A stretch of 64,000 bases of DNA from Tabrizicola oligotrophica (GTDB taxonomy: Bacteria > Pseudomonadota > Alphaproteobacteria > Rhodobacterales > Rhodobacteraceae): positions 620,001 through 684,000 of the forward strand of contig NZ_JAAIVJ010000001.1 in NCBI RefSeq assembly GCF_011008935.1. Direction: 5' to 3'. The translations under genes were made by a program, and so were the position numbers. The notes under the pieces are model-generated. The model ran no database searches. It was not told where the DNA came from and was given only the letters and a program-made list of their open reading frames with translations. This document shows, piece by piece, positions 8,063 to 19,012 of the stretch (position 1 is its first letter; every line of letters starts with the position of its first letter).

Positions 8063-8790
8063 CATGCCAGCCTCTCCCGCGTCAGGAGCGCCTGCAACCG
8101 GCGCGAACGGATTTCGGTGCGGGTGCGGATCAGCACCAGCGTGACGAACAGCAGAACGAAGCCCGCAATGCAGACCACCAGCGGCAGCCAGTAGACATCC
8201 GAGACGTTTTCCTGCTCATCCAGCGACAGCGAAGCCCCCTGGTGAAGCCCTTGATTCCAGAAGAGAACTGCATAGCGCGACAGGAAGGCAAAGACCGAGC
8301 CGACGATGGCCAGAACCGAGGTCAGGTCAGCCGCCGTGTCGGGGTTCTCCACCGCCGCCCAAAGCGCGATATAGCCGAGATAAAACAGCGCGAGGATCAG
8401 GAAGGCCGTCAACCGCGGATCCCAGGCCCACCAGGTGCCCCACATCGGCTGGCCCCAGATTGCGCCGGTGACAAGGCCGATCACGGTGAACATCAGGCCG
8501 ATGGGGGCCGCCGCCTTGGCCGCAAGCGCCGAGACATGGTGGCGGCGAATGAGCCAGATCAGCGACGTGACCAGCATCATCGTCCAGGCTGAAATCGCCA
8601 TCATCGCGGCGGGCACATGCAGGTAGATGATCTTCACGGTCGCGCCGAACTTGTCGGCGTCGGGCGTGAAGAAGAAGCCCCAGACCAGCCCGACCAGCAT
8701 GGCGATCAGGGCAAGGCCCGTGACCCATGGCAGAAGGAAAGCCGAGGTCTGCATGAACTTCTTGGGGTTGGCATATTCCCAGATCGACAT
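8062..8790 (-). CDS. ccmC: Heme exporter CcmC
   Basis: 242-residue polytopic inner-membrane protein that delivers heme to CcmE. About six hydrophobic segments are visible. The Trp-rich heme-binding motif GTWWAWDPRLT is near residues 117-127, with His residues on either side (YLHVPAAMM upstream). The start ATG at 8790 has AGGAAG upstream. The 47-bp gap to ccmB is the widest in the ccm block, though no terminator is seen there. Confidence 0.95.
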   Translation of the reverse strand: MSIWEYANPKKFMQTSAFLLPWVTGLALIAMLVGLVWGFFFTPDADKFGATVKIIYLHVPAAMMAISAWTMMLVTSLIWLIRRHHVSALAAKAAAPIGLMFTVIGLVTGAIWGQPMWGTWWAWDPRLTAFLILALFYLGYIALWAAVENPDTAADLTSVLAIVGSVFAFLSRYAVLFWNQGLHQGASLSLDEQENVSDVYWLPLVVCIAGFVLLFVTLVLIRTRTEIRSRRLQALLTRERLA

Positions 8791-8837
8791 CGTTCTTCCT
8801 TGGCTTGGCGCTGCGGGCTTTCTAGCACGTCCGGCGG

Positions 8838-9494
8838 TCAGCGCAAATTGACGCGGATTGCCGCAGCCGCCGCGAAGGGCAAGAGCGCCAGCGCCCCCGC
8901 GGTGATCGCGGCCAGAAGCGCCAGCGGCGTCGCAACCGTCATGCCGGCCGCACCCCGCTTGACCACCTCGGCCCCGAAGATCAGCGTCGGCATGTAGAGG
9001 GGCAGCACCAGAAGGCTCATGAGCAGGCCGCCGCGCTTCAGCCCGACGGTCAGCGCCGCGCCGAAGGCCCCGATGATCGACAGCGCCGGCGTGCCGAGCG
9101 CAAGGCTGATCACCAGCCAGGGATAGCCCGGCAGCGGCAGGTTCAAGAGCACCCCCAGCACCGGCGCCGCCAGCACCAGCGGCAGGCCCGTCACCAGCCA
9201 ATGCGCCAGCGCCTTCACGGCCACCGCGCCCTCCATCGGCAGGGGCGAAGTGGCGAGAAGGTCCAGCGAGCCATCCTCGAAATCCAGCGCAAAGATGCGG
9301 TCGAGCGACAGGAGGCAGGACAAGAGCGCGCCCACCCAGAGGATGCCGGGGGCGATTCTGGCCAGCGTCGCGGGTTCCGGCCCGACGCCCAAGGGCACGA
9401 TCACCGCGACCAGCAGGAAGAACGCCAGCCCAAGGCCAAAGCCCCCGCCCGCCCGGACGGCCAGACGCAAGTCGCGGAAAAGAAGCGCGATCAT
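8838..9494 (-). CDS. ccmB: Heme exporter CcmB
   Basis: 218-residue membrane subunit of the CcmAB ABC transporter, with about six transmembrane segments. The N terminus [18 protein letters not shown] is typical of the family, as is [22 protein letters not shown] overlaps the ccmA stop (ATGA), indicating coupled translation of permease and ATPase. The complex powers heme release from CcmE rather than bulk heme export, according to work on the family. Confidence 0.94.
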   Translation of the reverse strand: MIALLFRDLRLAVRAGGGFGLGLAFFLLVAVIVPLGVGPEPATLARIAPGILWVGALLSCLLSLDRIFALDFEDGSLDLLATSPLPMEGAVAVKALAHWLVTGLPLVLAAPVLGVLLNLPLPGYPWLVISLALGTPALSIIGAFGAALTVGLKRGGLLMSLLVLPLYMPTLIFGAEVVKRGAAGMTVATPLALLAAITAGALALLPFAAAAAIRVNLR

Positions 9495-10120
9495 GTGAAC
9501 GCCTCGTCAAAAGCCGAACGGATGCCGCCCGCCGCCGCCGGCCGGGCGCGGAAGCGCCCGAGATCCAGCACATCGGCATCCAGCCCAAGGTCGATATGGG
9601 TGGCAATCAGCGCCGCGCCGCCCGCGGCCAGATGGTCGCGCACCACATCGCCGAAAAGCTGCACCGAGGCGGTGTCCAGCGACACCGTGGGCTCGTCCAT
9701 CACCCAGACCGGACGCCCGGTCACCAGAAGCCGCGCAAGGCCAAGGCGGCGCTTTTGCCCGGCGGAGAGGTTGGCGGCGCGGCGGTCGGCCAGATCGCGC
9801 AGGTTCATCCGGTCAATCGCGGCCGCCACCGAGGCCGTGCCAAAGACCGAAGCCCAAAAGGCCAGGTTTTCCGTCACCGACAGCGTGCCTTTCACCCCGT
9901 CGGCATGGGCGGCATAGGCCACCGCGTCAGGGGCGGCCTGCACTCGCCCGTGCAGCGGCGGCTGCAACCCGGCGACAGTGCGCAGAAGCGTGGTCTTGCC
10001 GATGCCGTTCGGACCGCGCAGCACCAGCGCCCGACCTGCGGCCAGCGCGAAGCCCACGCCTTCCAGCACCGGAACCCCGGCGCGGGCAACGGCAAGGTCA
10101 TGGGCGGACAGGAGGCTCAT
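9491..10120 (-). CDS. ccmA: Cytochrome c biogenesis ATP-binding protein CcmA
   Basis: 209-residue ABC ATPase. Walker [10 protein letters not shown] lies at about residues 36-44, the signature is [14 protein letters not shown] and Walker B is VWVMDEP, followed by a switch His (ATH). It energises the CcmABCD complex. Both ends overlap neighbours by four bases (the DUF498 gene and ccmB). The length is typical for CcmA, which is shorter than most ABC ATPases. Confidence 0.95.
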   Translation of the reverse strand: MSLLSAHDLAVARAGVPVLEGVGFALAAGRALVLRGPNGIGKTTLLRTVAGLQPPLHGRVQAAPDAVAYAAHADGVKGTLSVTENLAFWASVFGTASVAAAIDRMNLRDLADRRAANLSAGQKRRLGLARLLVTGRPVWVMDEPTVSLDTASVQLFGDVVRDHLAAGGAALIATHIDLGLDADVLDLGRFRARPAAAGGIRSAFDEAFT

Positions 10121-10476
10121 GGCCCGACCGGCAGCAGGGCAGCGGCGATGCGGCGCCCCTCGCCCAGAAGCACGTTGTAGGTGCGGCAGGCGGCAGGAGT
10201 GGACATCGGCTCGACGCCGATCCCGGCCGCCTCCAAAGCCTCGCGGAAGGCGCGCGGCACCGGGGCGATGGCAGCCCCCATGCCCAGCAGGAGCACGTCG
10301 ATCCGGCCGGCCAGCGCCAGCGGTGCGGCGCTGTCGCTCAGCCCGCCCCAGTGTCCCGCATCCCAGGGCGTGACCAGCGTGGGCCCGCGCAGGACATGGG
10401 GGCCGACCCGGAAGAAATCCGGGCCATAGCCCTCGATCGCCTGCGCCGTGCCATAGCTGATCTCGACGAGCCGCAT
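10117..10476 (-). CDS. Mth938-like (DUF498) domain protein
   Basis: 119-residue single-domain protein of the Mth938/DUF498 family (related to mitochondrial NDUFAF3). Conserved stretches include [19 protein letters not shown] and the Cys in [22 protein letters not shown]. Bacterial members have no firmly established biochemistry; the eukaryotic relative assists complex I assembly. It starts 3 bases after the secF stop and overlaps ccmA by 4, so it is locked into the Sec/Ccm operon and may support membrane protein or respiratory complex assembly. That role is inference. Confidence 0.82.
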   Translation of the reverse strand: MRLVEISYGTAQAIEGYGPDFFRVGPHVLRGPTLVTPWDAGHWGGLSDSAAPLALAGRIDVLLLGMGAAIAPVPRAFREALEAAGIGVEPMSTPAACRTYNVLLGEGRRIAAALLPVGP

Positions 10477-10479
10477 GGC

Positions 10480-11457
10480 TCAGGCATCCACATTGGCGAA
10501 TTCGTGGTCCAAGGGCTTGCCGTTCTTCGGCTTGTCCGAGCGGTCCAGCCCCAGCATCAGCACGATGTTCTTGGCGACATAAAGCGTCGAATAGGTGCCG
10601 ATCACCACGCCGAACAGCATGGCAAAGACAAAGCCCCGGATCACGTCGCCGCCAAGGATGATGAGGCAGGTCAGCGAAATGAGCGTCGTCGTCGCGGTCA
10701 TGATGGTGCGGCTCAGCGTCTCGTTCGCGGTCAGGTTCATCATGTCGCGCAAGGGCATGGTCTTGTATTTCGCAAGGTTCTCGCGCAGCCGGTCGAAGAT
10801 CACCACGGTATCGTTGACCGAATAGCCAAGGATGGTCAGCAGCGCCGCCACGATGGTCAGGTCGAACTTGAGCTGGAAGATCGAGAACACGCCGACGGTG
10901 ACGACAACGTCATGGATCAGCGCTGCCACCGTGCCGACGGCGAATTGCCATTCGAACCGCAGCCAGACATAGATCCAGATGCCCAGGGCCCCGGCGGCGA
11001 TTGCCAGAACGGCGGACCAGATCAGTTCGGACGACACTTTGGGGCCGACCGATTCCACCGAGGGGAAGGTGATCGCCGGGTCCACCGCCACCAGCGCAGC
11101 CTCGATGGCGGCGATGGCTTCGGGGGTGATGGCCTCTTCGCCTTCCTGCGCCTCGATGCGGATCTGCGCCACATGCTGATCGGCGCGGAAGCCCGGATCG
11201 AAGACCTGCGTGATCGCCACGTCGCCAAGGCTCAAGCCCGACAGCGCCTCGCGGTAGACGCCGACATCCAGCTCTTGCGTGCTTTCAGTGCGGATCGTCG
11301 TGCCGCCCTTGAAATCGACGCCGAAGTTCAGCCCGATGACCGCCACCGCCAGAAGCGAGACAACCACCGCCAGGACCGAGGCGCCGAAGGTCACCCATTG
11401 CAGCTTGAAGAAATCGATGGTGGTCTTTTCGGGAACCAGCCGCAAACGCCATGCCAT
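10480..11457 (-). CDS. secF: Protein translocase subunit SecF
   Basis: 325-residue inner-membrane protein with about six transmembrane segments and a periplasmic domain after the first. It shows the SecF signature GVDFKGGT (about residues 49-56) and the RND-type region [17 protein letters not shown]. With SecD it uses the proton gradient to pull exported proteins through SecYEG. It lies 14 bases downstream of secD. The length is normal and the gene is intact. Confidence 0.96.
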   Translation of the reverse strand: MAWRLRLVPEKTTIDFFKLQWVTFGASVLAVVVSLLAVAVIGLNFGVDFKGGTTIRTESTQELDVGVYREALSGLSLGDVAITQVFDPGFRADQHVAQIRIEAQEGEEAITPEAIAAIEAALVAVDPAITFPSVESVGPKVSSELIWSAVLAIAAGALGIWIYVWLRFEWQFAVGTVAALIHDVVVTVGVFSIFQLKFDLTIVAALLTILGYSVNDTVVIFDRLRENLAKYKTMPLRDMMNLTANETLSRTIMTATTTLISLTCLIILGGDVIRGFVFAMLFGVVIGTYSTLYVAKNIVLMLGLDRSDKPKNGKPLDHEFANVDA

Positions 11458-11471
11458 TTTGTCGCTCTCCC

Positions 11472-13139
11472 TCAGACCACAAGCGCTTTGGGCTGTTGCC
11501 AGTTGATATAGGTCGTGACGATCAGCCGCGTCACATAGACGGCGGTGAACATCGAGGTGAAAATGCCGATGCCGGTGGTGACGGCAAAGCCCCGCACCGC
11601 ACCCGAGCCGATCATGAACATGATGACGGCGGTGATCATGCCGGTCACGTTGCTGTCGAGAATGGCCGAGAAGGCCCGTTCAAAGCCCAGTTCCACCGAG
11701 CGCGCCGGCGACTTGCCGTCGCGCAATTCCTCGCGGATGCGCTCGTAGATCAGCACGTTGCTGTCCACTGCGACCCCCATTGTCAGCACGATCCCGGCGA
11801 TGCCCGGCAGCGTCAGCGTCGCCCCGATGGTCGACAGTACCGCGATCAGCAGGATGACGTTGACCGCCAGCGCGATATTGGCAAAGACGCCGAACAGCCC
11901 GTAGCTCAGCACCATATAGGCCGCGACCGCGACCATGCCGACGATGCCGGCAAGCTTGCCCGCGTCGATCGAATCCTGTCCAAGCTCAGGGCCGATGGTG
12001 CGTTCTTCCAGAAAGGTCATCTTGGCCGGCAGCGCGCCGGCGCGCAAAAGGACCGCCAGATTGGTCGATTCCTCGACGGTGAAACTGCCGGTGATGATGC
12101 CCGAGCCGCCCGCAATATGGGCCTGGATGGTGGGCGCCGAAATCACCTCGTCGTCCAGCACGATGGCGAAGGGCTCGCCGATATGGGCGGCGGTGTAGTC
12201 GCCGAAGGCGCGCGCGCCCGAGGGGTTGAAGCGGAAGTTCACCGCCGGCTGGCCGTTCTGGTCAAAGGACGGCTGCGCGTCGGTCAGCTCTTCGCCGCCA
12301 ACGACCGCTTCGTCGGCGATGATGTAGAAGATGTCCTTGTCATAGGCATCGCCCACCAGCTTGTTGCGCGCGCCGGGATCGGCGCCTGCATCGCTGGTGC
12401 GGCCCAGAACCTGATGGAAGCTCAGTTTCGCGGTGGTGCCGATCAGGTCCTTCAACTCCTGCGCCGAGCCGATGCCCGGCACCTGGATCAGGATGCGGTC
12501 ATCGCCCTGCCGCTGGATCGTCGGTTCGCGCGTGCCGACCTCGTCGACCCGGCGGCGGATGATTTCAAGGCTCTGCTGCACAGTGCGCTGGTCGGTCGCC
12601 ACCCGTTCGGCCTCGGACAGCTGCACGACGATGTCCTGGCCTTCGGCCACCACCTCAAGGTCAGATGCCCCTGCCCCGGTCAGGGTCATGACCGGGGTGG
12701 CCAGCGCCCGCACCTTTTCAAGCGCGACCGCCATGCCGTCTGGCGTGCTGATCGTCACCCGCAGGACGCCCGGCACCGAGGGCTGCCGCCGCACCGCGCC
12801 GACCTGATCGCGCACATCGCGCAGGGCGTCGCGCACTTCGGGCCAGAGCGCGTCGATGCGCTGCGCATAGACGTCGGCGACCTGCACCCGGGCGAGAAGA
12901 TGCGCCCCGCCGCGCAGGTCAAGCCCCAAGCTCATCAGCGCCGAGGGCAGCACCTCGGGCCAAAGCCCGCGCGCCGCGGCCTGATCTTCGGTCGCCACGC
13001 CTTCCGCGGCGGCAATCGCCTTGTTGGCGTCGTTATGCTGCTCGACCCGCGTGTAGAACACATTGGGCAGGGCGGCGAGAATCCCCCAGACAATGATCGC
13101 AACGATCAGGAGGCGCTTCCACAGCGGAGTGTGCAGCAT
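11472..13139 (-). CDS. secD: Protein translocase subunit SecD
   Basis: 555-residue partner of SecF with an N-terminal membrane segment (LLIVAIIVWGILAALPNVFY), a large periplasmic P1 domain and a C-terminal bundle of five helices. Motifs seen are GLDLRGGAHLL near residue 75 and GVAVDSNVLIYERIREEL near 447. The cytoplasmic loop ends in RSVELGFERAFSAILDSNVT. Twelve bases separate it from yajC. It is the only long gene in the operon and shows no irregularity. Confidence 0.96.
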   Translation of the reverse strand: MLHTPLWKRLLIVAIIVWGILAALPNVFYTRVEQHNDANKAIAAAEGVATEDQAAARGLWPEVLPSALMSLGLDLRGGAHLLARVQVADVYAQRIDALWPEVRDALRDVRDQVGAVRRQPSVPGVLRVTISTPDGMAVALEKVRALATPVMTLTGAGASDLEVVAEGQDIVVQLSEAERVATDQRTVQQSLEIIRRRVDEVGTREPTIQRQGDDRILIQVPGIGSAQELKDLIGTTAKLSFHQVLGRTSDAGADPGARNKLVGDAYDKDIFYIIADEAVVGGEELTDAQPSFDQNGQPAVNFRFNPSGARAFGDYTAAHIGEPFAIVLDDEVISAPTIQAHIAGGSGIITGSFTVEESTNLAVLLRAGALPAKMTFLEERTIGPELGQDSIDAGKLAGIVGMVAVAAYMVLSYGLFGVFANIALAVNVILLIAVLSTIGATLTLPGIAGIVLTMGVAVDSNVLIYERIREELRDGKSPARSVELGFERAFSAILDSNVTGMITAVIMFMIGSGAVRGFAVTTGIGIFTSMFTAVYVTRLIVTTYINWQQPKALVV

Positions 13140-13151
13140 GGTTCGCTTGCC

Positions 13152-13484
13152 TTATGCGGCCGAGGCCGGTTCGGTCTTGTTCATGACCTGAACGATGGTG
13201 TGCTTCAGCACCTTGACTTTGACGCCATCGGCGATTTCCACATCCAGCACGCCATCTTCCCCGACGCGGTGAACCTTGCCGATGATGCCGCCCTGCGTCA
13301 GCACCTGATCGCCCTTGCGCAGCGCCTCGACCATCGCCTTGAGGTCCTTCATCTTCTTCTGCTGCGGACGGATCAGCAGGAAATACATGATCCCGAAGAT
13401 CAGGATCAGCGGCAGGAAGGAACCGAAGGCGGCTCCGGCGCCACCGGCACCAGCGGCCTGCGCATAGGCGGGCGTGACGAACAT
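13152..13484 (-). CDS. yajC: Preprotein translocase accessory protein YajC
   Basis: 110-residue single-pass membrane protein. An Ala/Gly-rich N terminus (MFVTPAYAQAAGAGG) precedes the membrane helix FLPLILIFGIMYFLLIRPQQKKMKD and a soluble beta domain. I chose ATG 13484 because AAGGATA lies upstream and the N terminus matches YajC of related bacteria; the open frame extends 27 codons further without support. It is the first gene of the yajC-secDF-DUF498-ccm series, so its promoter should lie in the 176-bp divergent spacer before the glycosyltransferase. Confidence 0.93.
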   Translation of the reverse strand: MFVTPAYAQAAGAGGAGAAFGSFLPLILIFGIMYFLLIRPQQKKMKDLKAMVEALRKGDQVLTQGGIIGKVHRVGEDGVLDVEIADGVKVKVLKHTIVQVMNKTEPASAA

Positions 13485-13660
13485 GGGCAATATCCTTGTC
13501 GTTGGGGGCCTCACGCCCCGGTATGGATCGGCGCGCACCCTATCCGCGCCGAGCGGCTTGCGCAAGTTGCCCCGAGATGGGGTCTGCGCCGATCAATTCA
13601 ATGTGCATTCGCCCCGCGAGTTGGGTAAGCAGGGTCAAAACCCCGGTGAAATGAGCCCGC

Positions 13661-14671
13661 ATGCCGCGCATCTGCCTGCTCTCTGCAATGAAGAACGAAG
13701 GCCCGGATGTGCTGGAATGGGCGCTCTATCACCGGCTGGTCGGCTTCGATCACATCCTTGTCTACACCAACGGCTGCACCGATGGTTCGGACGGGCTGCT
13801 TGATGCGCTCGCGGGCCTCGGCTGGCTGACCCACCGCCGGCATACGCCGCCGCCGGGCCTGTCGCCGCAGGACGCCGTGGCGGCGCGCGCCATGGCCGAT
13901 CCGGCGCTCGCCGGGGCAGATTGGCTGATGTGGCTCGATGCCGACGAATTCCTCGTGGTGCATGCCGGCGCGGGCCGGGTGGCCGACCTGATCGCGGCGG
14001 CGCGCGGGGCCGAGGCGCTGGCGCTGAACTGGCGCAACTTCGGCGATGGCGGGCGGAAGGTGACGGGCAGCGGGCTGGTGGTGGAAAGCTTCAGCCATGG
14101 CATGGCGCTCGACAATCCGCAAAGCCGCAGCGTGAAGACCCTGTTCCGCCTGACGCCGCGCATCGCCGGATTTGCCATCCACCGCCCGATCTTCACCGAC
14201 GGCCCCGAGATTTCCTTCCGCGACGGCGCGGGCAAGCCGCTGGGCCACGCCTTCCAGTTCGGTCGCAACAAGGACGACCGCCCAAGGCACCGCGTGCCGG
14301 AAGGCCGGCAGAGCTGGCGGCTGGGCCAGATCAACCATTACCCGATCAAGGCGCTGGACCGTTACCTGCTGAAGCGCCTGCGCGGCAACGGGCTGGACCC
14401 GAACTGCGCGCCCGAACGGTTCGATCCCGAGTATCTCGACATCTTCAACTTCAATGAGATGGAGGATACCGCCCTTCAACGCGATGTGCCCGCCCTGAAA
14501 GCCGCCATGGCCGAGGCGCTGGCCAATCCGGCGGTGGCCGCCGCCCATGCCGCCTGCACCGCGCTGGATGCCGCCCGCCGCGCCGAGGTGGCCCCGATGA
14601 TCGCCGCCCTTCTGCCCTTGCGCTATCGCCGGGGCGGCCCCCCTTCCCCATCCGGCGCGAATGGGGCATAA
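13661..14671 (+). CDS. Family 2-like glycosyltransferase
   Basis: 336-residue soluble glycosyltransferase of the GT2/GT92-like type. The N terminus [21 protein letters not shown] and the stretch [10 protein letters not shown] form the nucleotide-sugar fold. [10 protein letters not shown] (about residues 88-97) supplies the metal-binding DxD motif. No signal peptide or membrane segment is seen. The acceptor and sugar are unknown; surface polysaccharide synthesis is the usual setting, but no other such genes are nearby. It is divergent from yajC and precedes serS by 46 bases. No strong ribosome binding site precedes ATG 13661, so the start is less certain. Confidence 0.75.
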   Translation: MPRICLLSAMKNEGPDVLEWALYHRLVGFDHILVYTNGCTDGSDGLLDALAGLGWLTHRRHTPPPGLSPQDAVAARAMADPALAGADWLMWLDADEFLVVHAGAGRVADLIAAARGAEALALNWRNFGDGGRKVTGSGLVVESFSHGMALDNPQSRSVKTLFRLTPRIAGFAIHRPIFTDGPEISFRDGAGKPLGHAFQFGRNKDDRPRHRVPEGRQSWRLGQINHYPIKALDRYLLKRLRGNGLDPNCAPERFDPEYLDIFNFNEMEDTALQRDVPALKAAMAEALANPAVAAAHAACTALDAARRAEVAPMIAALLPLRYRRGGPPSPSGANGA

Positions 14672-14717
14672 CCCCGCCACTTCATTGCCAGACCCGTCCC
14701 GAAATTCGAGGCCCAAA

Positions 14718-16022
14718 ATGCACGACATCCGCGCCATCCGCGAAAATCCGGCGGCCTTCGACGCCGCCCTCGCCCGCCGGGGCCTTGCCGCGCTGTCGCC
14801 GGAGATTCTCGCGCTCGACAATGATCGCCGGGCGAAAATCCTCGCCGCCGAAACCGCCGCCGCCGCGCAGAACGCCGCCTCGAAAGAGGTGGGTGCCGCC
14901 AAGGCCCGCGGCGACAATGCCGAGTTCGAACGCCTGCGCGCACTGGTGGCCGAGAAGAAGGCCGAGGTGGCCAAGCTGACCGAAGAAGCCGGCGCCGAGG
15001 ATGCGAGCTTGCGCGACATGCTGATGCGCATCCCGAACCTGCCGCTGGACGACGTGCCGACCGGCGCGGACGAGACTGACAACGTCGAGATCCGCCGCTG
15101 GGGCACGCCGCGGACCTTCGATTTTCCACCGAAAGAGCATTTCGATATCGCCGGCGTCGCGCCCGGCATGAACTTCGAGGCCGCCGCGAAACTCTCGGGC
15201 GCACGCTTTGTCGTGTTGCAGGGCGCGGTGATCCGCGTTCACCGGGCGCTGGCGCAGTTCATGCTGGATACCCATATCGCCGAGCATGGCCTGACCGAGA
15301 CCTGGACTCCGGTTTTGGTCAAGGAAGAGGCGATGTATGGCACCAACCAGTTGCCGAAATTCGCCGAGGACAGCTATCAGACCACCAATGGCTGGTGGCT
15401 GATCCCGACGTCCGAGGTCACGCTGACCAATATGGTCGCGGGCGAGATTCTTGAGGAAAATCAGCTTCCCATCCGGATGACCGCCCATACCCAGTGCTTC
15501 CGCTCCGAAGCCGGATCGGCGGGCAAGGACACCACGGGCATGCTGCGCCAGCACCAGTTCGAGAAGGTCGAGATGGTGACGATCTGCGCCGCGGATCAGG
15601 CTTTGGCGGAACACGAGCGCATGACGAAATGCGCCGAGGCCATTCTGGAAAAGCTCGGCATTCCCTATCGCACGATCGTCCTTTGCACCGGCGACATGGG
15701 CTTTGGCGCGCAGAAAACCCATGACCTTGAGGCCTGGCTGCCGGGGCAAGGCAAATACCGCGAGATTTCCAGCGTCTCGACCTGCGGCCAGTTTCAGGCC
15801 CGCCGGATGAATGCGCGGGTTCGCCCCGCCAAATCTGAAAATGGGGGCGGCAAGCCCGAGTTCGTGGCGACGCTGAACGGCTCCGGCCTTGCCGTCGGGC
15901 GCTGCCTGATCGCGGTTCTGGAGAACGGCCAGCAGGCCGATGGTTCGGTGGACCTGCCGGCGGTGCTGCATCCCTACCTTGGCGGCAAGACCCGGATTTC
16001 GGCGGCGGGCACCCTCGAGTAA
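14718..16022 (+). CDS. serS: Seryl-tRNA synthetase
   Basis: 434-residue class II aminoacyl-tRNA synthetase. The N-terminal coiled-coil arm spans about residues 30-100 and is Ala/Glu/Lys rich. Class II motif 2 is in [21 protein letters not shown] (shown in part) and motif 3 in [17 protein letters not shown]. The start [11 protein letters not shown] at 14718 is the family start; the in-frame upstream extension overlaps the glycosyltransferase end and is not needed. It is convergent with der, with a palindromic element between. Confidence 0.97.
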   Translation: MHDIRAIRENPAAFDAALARRGLAALSPEILALDNDRRAKILAAETAAAAQNAASKEVGAAKARGDNAEFERLRALVAEKKAEVAKLTEEAGAEDASLRDMLMRIPNLPLDDVPTGADETDNVEIRRWGTPRTFDFPPKEHFDIAGVAPGMNFEAAAKLSGARFVVLQGAVIRVHRALAQFMLDTHIAEHGLTETWTPVLVKEEAMYGTNQLPKFAEDSYQTTNGWWLIPTSEVTLTNMVAGEILEENQLPIRMTAHTQCFRSEAGSAGKDTTGMLRQHQFEKVEMVTICAADQALAEHERMTKCAEAILEKLGIPYRTIVLCTGDMGFGAQKTHDLEAWLPGQGKYREISSVSTCGQFQARRMNARVRPAKSENGGGKPEFVATLNGSGLAVGRCLIAVLENGQQADGSVDLPAVLHPYLGGKTRISAAGTLE

Positions 16023-16029
16023 CGCTCTT

Positions 16030-16078
16030 CGTCGCCTTCGGCGCTCATCGCGGGGCCTGCCCGACGAGAAGCGCGACG
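16030..16078. repeat. Palindromic convergent-spacer element, copy B
   Basis: Stem CGTCGCCTTC (16030-16039) / GAAGCGCGACG (16068-16078), with one bulged C. It is the most diverged of three copies, but the variable stem position is again complementary. It lies between the convergent serS and der genes. Confidence 0.55.
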
Positions 16079-16093
16079 CGCGCCCGAGGAGGG

Positions 16094-17563
16094 TCACTCG
16101 CCGGTGTTCTTTTCCTTGTGCTTGCGCAGCCGGCTCGGGGTGTGGAACTTGCGCACCTTCCACGGGTTCTGGTCGCCCTGCCCGCGGAAGAACAGCCGGA
16201 TCGGCGTGCCCGGCATGTCAAAATGGTCGCGCAAGCCATTGACCAGATAGCGTTTATAGCTTTCCGGCAGCTCATCGGGACGCGAGCATTTCACCACAAA
16301 GCCCGGCGGCCGGGTCTTGGCCTGCGTCATGTAGCGCAGCTTGATGCGGTGGCCGCCCGGCGCCGGTGGCGGGTGGGCTTCGGTCATGGCGCCAAGCCAG
16401 GTGTTCAGCTTGGCCGTCGGCACCCGGCGGTTCCAAACGTCATGCGCCTTGCGGATGGCGTCGTGCAGCCGGTCGAGGCCCCGGCCGGTCTTGGCCGAAA
16501 CCGTGATCAAGGGCGCCCCGCGCAATTGCGGCAAGAGACGCTCGAACATCTCTTTCAGCTCCGCCAGCTTTTCCTGCTTTTCGTCCTCGAGATCCCATTT
16601 GTTGATCGCCACCACCACCGCCCGGCCTTCGGTTTCGGCAAAATCGGCAATCCGCAGGTCCTGGGTTTCGAACGGGATTTCCACATCCAGAAGCACCACG
16701 ACCACCTCGGCAAAGCGCACGGCGCGCAGCCCGTCGGAGACCGAGAGCTTTTCCAGCTTTTCCGTGACCTTGGCCTTCTTGCGCATGCCTGCGGTGTCGA
16801 AGATCCGGATCGGCGTGCCCTGCCAGTCGGCGCGCACCGAAATCGCGTCGCGGGTGATGCCGGCCTCGGGGCCAGTCAGCAGGCGGTCATAGCCAAGGAT
16901 CTTGTTGATCAGCGTCGATTTTCCGGCATTCGGCCGCCCGATCACCGCAATCTGCAACGGCTTTTTCGCCGTCGGATGATGGGCGAATTCGTCGGCCTCC
17001 AGCTCGGCCTCTTCCTCCGACAGATCCACATCCACCACGGGCGCATTTTCCGCCTCGCGCTCGGCAAACTCGCCTTCCAACGGCTTCAACTCGCGGTAAA
17101 GGTCGTCCATCCCCTCGCCATGTTCCGCCGAAATGCGGATCGGCTCGCCCAGACCCAAGGAATAGGCCTCGAGCGCGCCGGAATCGCCCGCCTTGCCCTC
17201 GGCCTTGTTCACGGCCAGAAACACCCGCGCGTTCTTCTTGCGCAGGATATCGGCAAAGACCTCGTCCGTCGGCGTCACCCCGGCGCGGCCGTCGATGACG
17301 AAGAGACAGGCATCCGCCATTTCCACCGCGCGTTCGGTCAGCCGCCGCATCCGGCCCTGCAGGCTGTCGTCGGTGACTTCCTCAAGCCCGGCGGTGTCGA
17401 TCACGGTGAACCGCATGTCGAAAAGCTTGGCATCGCCCTCGCGCAGGTCGCGCGTCACGCCGGGCTGGTCGTCGACCAGCGCCAGCTTGCGGCCCACGAG
17501 CCGGTTGAAAAGCGTCGATTTGCCCACGTTCGGGCGGCCCACGATGGCCAGCGTAAAGCTCAT
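16094..17563 (-). CDS. der: Ribosome biogenesis GTPase Der (EngA)
   Basis: 489-residue protein with two tandem GTPase domains and a C-terminal KH-like domain. The first P-loop [12 protein letters not shown] is at residues 8-19 and the second, [12 protein letters not shown], at about 209-220; each has DTAG and NKxD boxes. An acidic linker ([11 protein letters not shown]) joins the two. Der is needed for 50S subunit assembly. It follows bamB by 46 bases, reproducing the bamB-der pairing seen in enterobacteria. Confidence 0.97.
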   Translation of the reverse strand: MSFTLAIVGRPNVGKSTLFNRLVGRKLALVDDQPGVTRDLREGDAKLFDMRFTVIDTAGLEEVTDDSLQGRMRRLTERAVEMADACLFVIDGRAGVTPTDEVFADILRKKNARVFLAVNKAEGKAGDSGALEAYSLGLGEPIRISAEHGEGMDDLYRELKPLEGEFAEREAENAPVVDVDLSEEEAELEADEFAHHPTAKKPLQIAVIGRPNAGKSTLINKILGYDRLLTGPEAGITRDAISVRADWQGTPIRIFDTAGMRKKAKVTEKLEKLSVSDGLRAVRFAEVVVVLLDVEIPFETQDLRIADFAETEGRAVVVAINKWDLEDEKQEKLAELKEMFERLLPQLRGAPLITVSAKTGRGLDRLHDAIRKAHDVWNRRVPTAKLNTWLGAMTEAHPPPAPGGHRIKLRYMTQAKTRPPGFVVKCSRPDELPESYKRYLVNGLRDHFDMPGTPIRLFFRGQGDQNPWKVRKFHTPSRLRKHKEKNTGE

Positions 17564-17609
17564 GATGCGTCCGTTTCTCTCAAGCCGCCCCCCTTACAGG
17601 GCTTTGCCT

Positions 17610-18965
17610 TCAACGGAAAGCGTGAAGTTGCCCGTTTCCGCCGACGACAAACAGCATCCCCCCGGCCAGAGCGGCAGGCGCTGCCGCGCCGCCCGGAATC
17701 TCGCCCGTGCCGACCAGCGCGCCATCGGCCGGGTTGAACAGCCGGATGCCACCGTCCGACGAGACCACTGCCACGCGGCCGCCCGCCAGAACGGGGCCGT
17801 AATGTGCGGTGATTTCCTTGAATTTCTTCGGCTTTTCCGCCTTGAAATAGGGCATCTGCACCGCCCAGATCACCGCGCCGGTGCCGGCGTCAAGCCGCAC
17901 CAGCTTGGCTTCGTCATTGACGACGAAGACCGAGCCGCCCACCACCAGCGGCGGATTTGCCGCGCCTTCGGTCGCCGTCCAGAGCCGCTGGCCGGTAGTG
18001 GCATCGAAGGCCGCGGTGCGCCCGGCCGCCGAACCGACGTAGACCACGCCGCCTGACAGCACCGGATCGCCGGTCAGATCGCCCATGCCCGAGGCGAAAG
18101 CCCGGCCCAGACGCTGGCCCGCAATCGCCGCGCCCCAGGTTCTGGTGCCATCTTCGGTGTTGATCGCCGCAATCTCGCCGGCGGCAAAGGGAAAGACCGC
18201 CATGCCATTGCCCGCCGCCGGCGAGCCGGTGCCGACCATGCCGGAGGCCGCACGCGTGCCGCTGGCGTTCCAGCGCATCTTGCCATTGGCGGCATCCACC
18301 GCCAGCGCCGAACCATCACGCGCGGTGGCGTAAACCGTGTTGCCCTCGACCGTCGGGGCGCCGATCACCGGAGCATCGAAGCGCTGGCGCCACTGCACGG
18401 CCCCGGTCGCGGCATCCAGCGCCGCCAGTTCGCCATAGGCGGTGGTGACAAAGACCTGCCCGCCCTGTGCAGCCAGACCGCCGCCCGACACTTCCGAAGC
18501 GTTGCGGTCGAACTCGGCGCGCAGATCGGCGGTCCACAGCGCCTTGCCGGCAGTCGACAGCGCCGTCACCTGCGCATGAGCATCCATGGCAAACACCCGA
18601 CCGCCGGCGACCACCGGAGCCGCAGTCAGCCGGTTGCGGCGCGAATTGCCGGTGCCGATCGCGGCCGACCACAGCCGCTGCGGCGCAGCCGAGAGCGCGG
18701 CATGCGGGCCGGAATGCTGGGCCGAGCCGCCGCGATGGGTCCATTCGGCATTGGCCACCGCGCCGGGCAGTGCGATCGGACGGGATTCGTTTTGCGGCAG
18801 CAGGGCTTCGGCCTGCGGGTCGGGCTGCTCTTCCGTCGGGAGTGAGGCCGCGAGCGGGGTGCGCACGTCAAACCGCTCGCCTTCAAGGATCACTTCCTTT
18901 TCGCAGGCGGCAAGGCTGAGCGCCAGAAGCGAAACCCCCAGAACCGGACGCATGAAACCAGCCAT
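17610..18965 (-). CDS. bamB: Outer membrane assembly lipoprotein BamB-like (PQQ-type beta-propeller)
   Basis: 451-residue lipoprotein. The signal peptide ends in the lipobox SLAAC at about residues 17-21. It is followed by repeated beta-propeller blades with motifs such as GKALWTADL, GAVQWRQRF and GQRLWTATEG. BamB scaffolds the BAM complex that inserts outer-membrane barrels. I chose ATG 18965 for the GGGGAAGG upstream; ATG 18953 is an alternative with a shorter signal. The PQQ-like repeats could suggest a quinoprotein, but the lipobox and the neighbours (der, YfgM-like) favour BamB. Confidence 0.88.
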   Translation of the reverse strand: MAGFMRPVLGVSLLALSLAACEKEVILEGERFDVRTPLAASLPTEEQPDPQAEALLPQNESRPIALPGAVANAEWTHRGGSAQHSGPHAALSAAPQRLWSAAIGTGNSRRNRLTAAPVVAGGRVFAMDAHAQVTALSTAGKALWTADLRAEFDRNASEVSGGGLAAQGGQVFVTTAYGELAALDAATGAVQWRQRFDAPVIGAPTVEGNTVYATARDGSALAVDAANGKMRWNASGTRAASGMVGTGSPAAGNGMAVFPFAAGEIAAINTEDGTRTWGAAIAGQRLGRAFASGMGDLTGDPVLSGGVVYVGSAAGRTAAFDATTGQRLWTATEGAANPPLVVGGSVFVVNDEAKLVRLDAGTGAVIWAVQMPYFKAEKPKKFKEITAHYGPVLAGGRVAVVSSDGGIRLFNPADGALVGTGEIPGGAAAPAALAGGMLFVVGGNGQLHAFR

Positions 18966-19012
18966 CGAAACCTTCCCCGCCTGCCCGAACGCCATGAGTG
19001 CCGCCTTTCCCC

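Noticed and set aside
11451-13628. Very long plus-strand open frame opposite secD/yajC, and similar frames opposite g15, mltG/fabF and glmS
   Set aside because: High GC makes stop codons rare in antisense frames. Products are His/Arg/Gly-rich with no family resemblance, while the opposite strand encodes clear conserved proteins.
17610-18965. PQQ-dependent dehydrogenase
   Set aside because: The beta-propeller repeats are similar, but a lipobox, the length of about 450 residues and linkage to der fit BamB.
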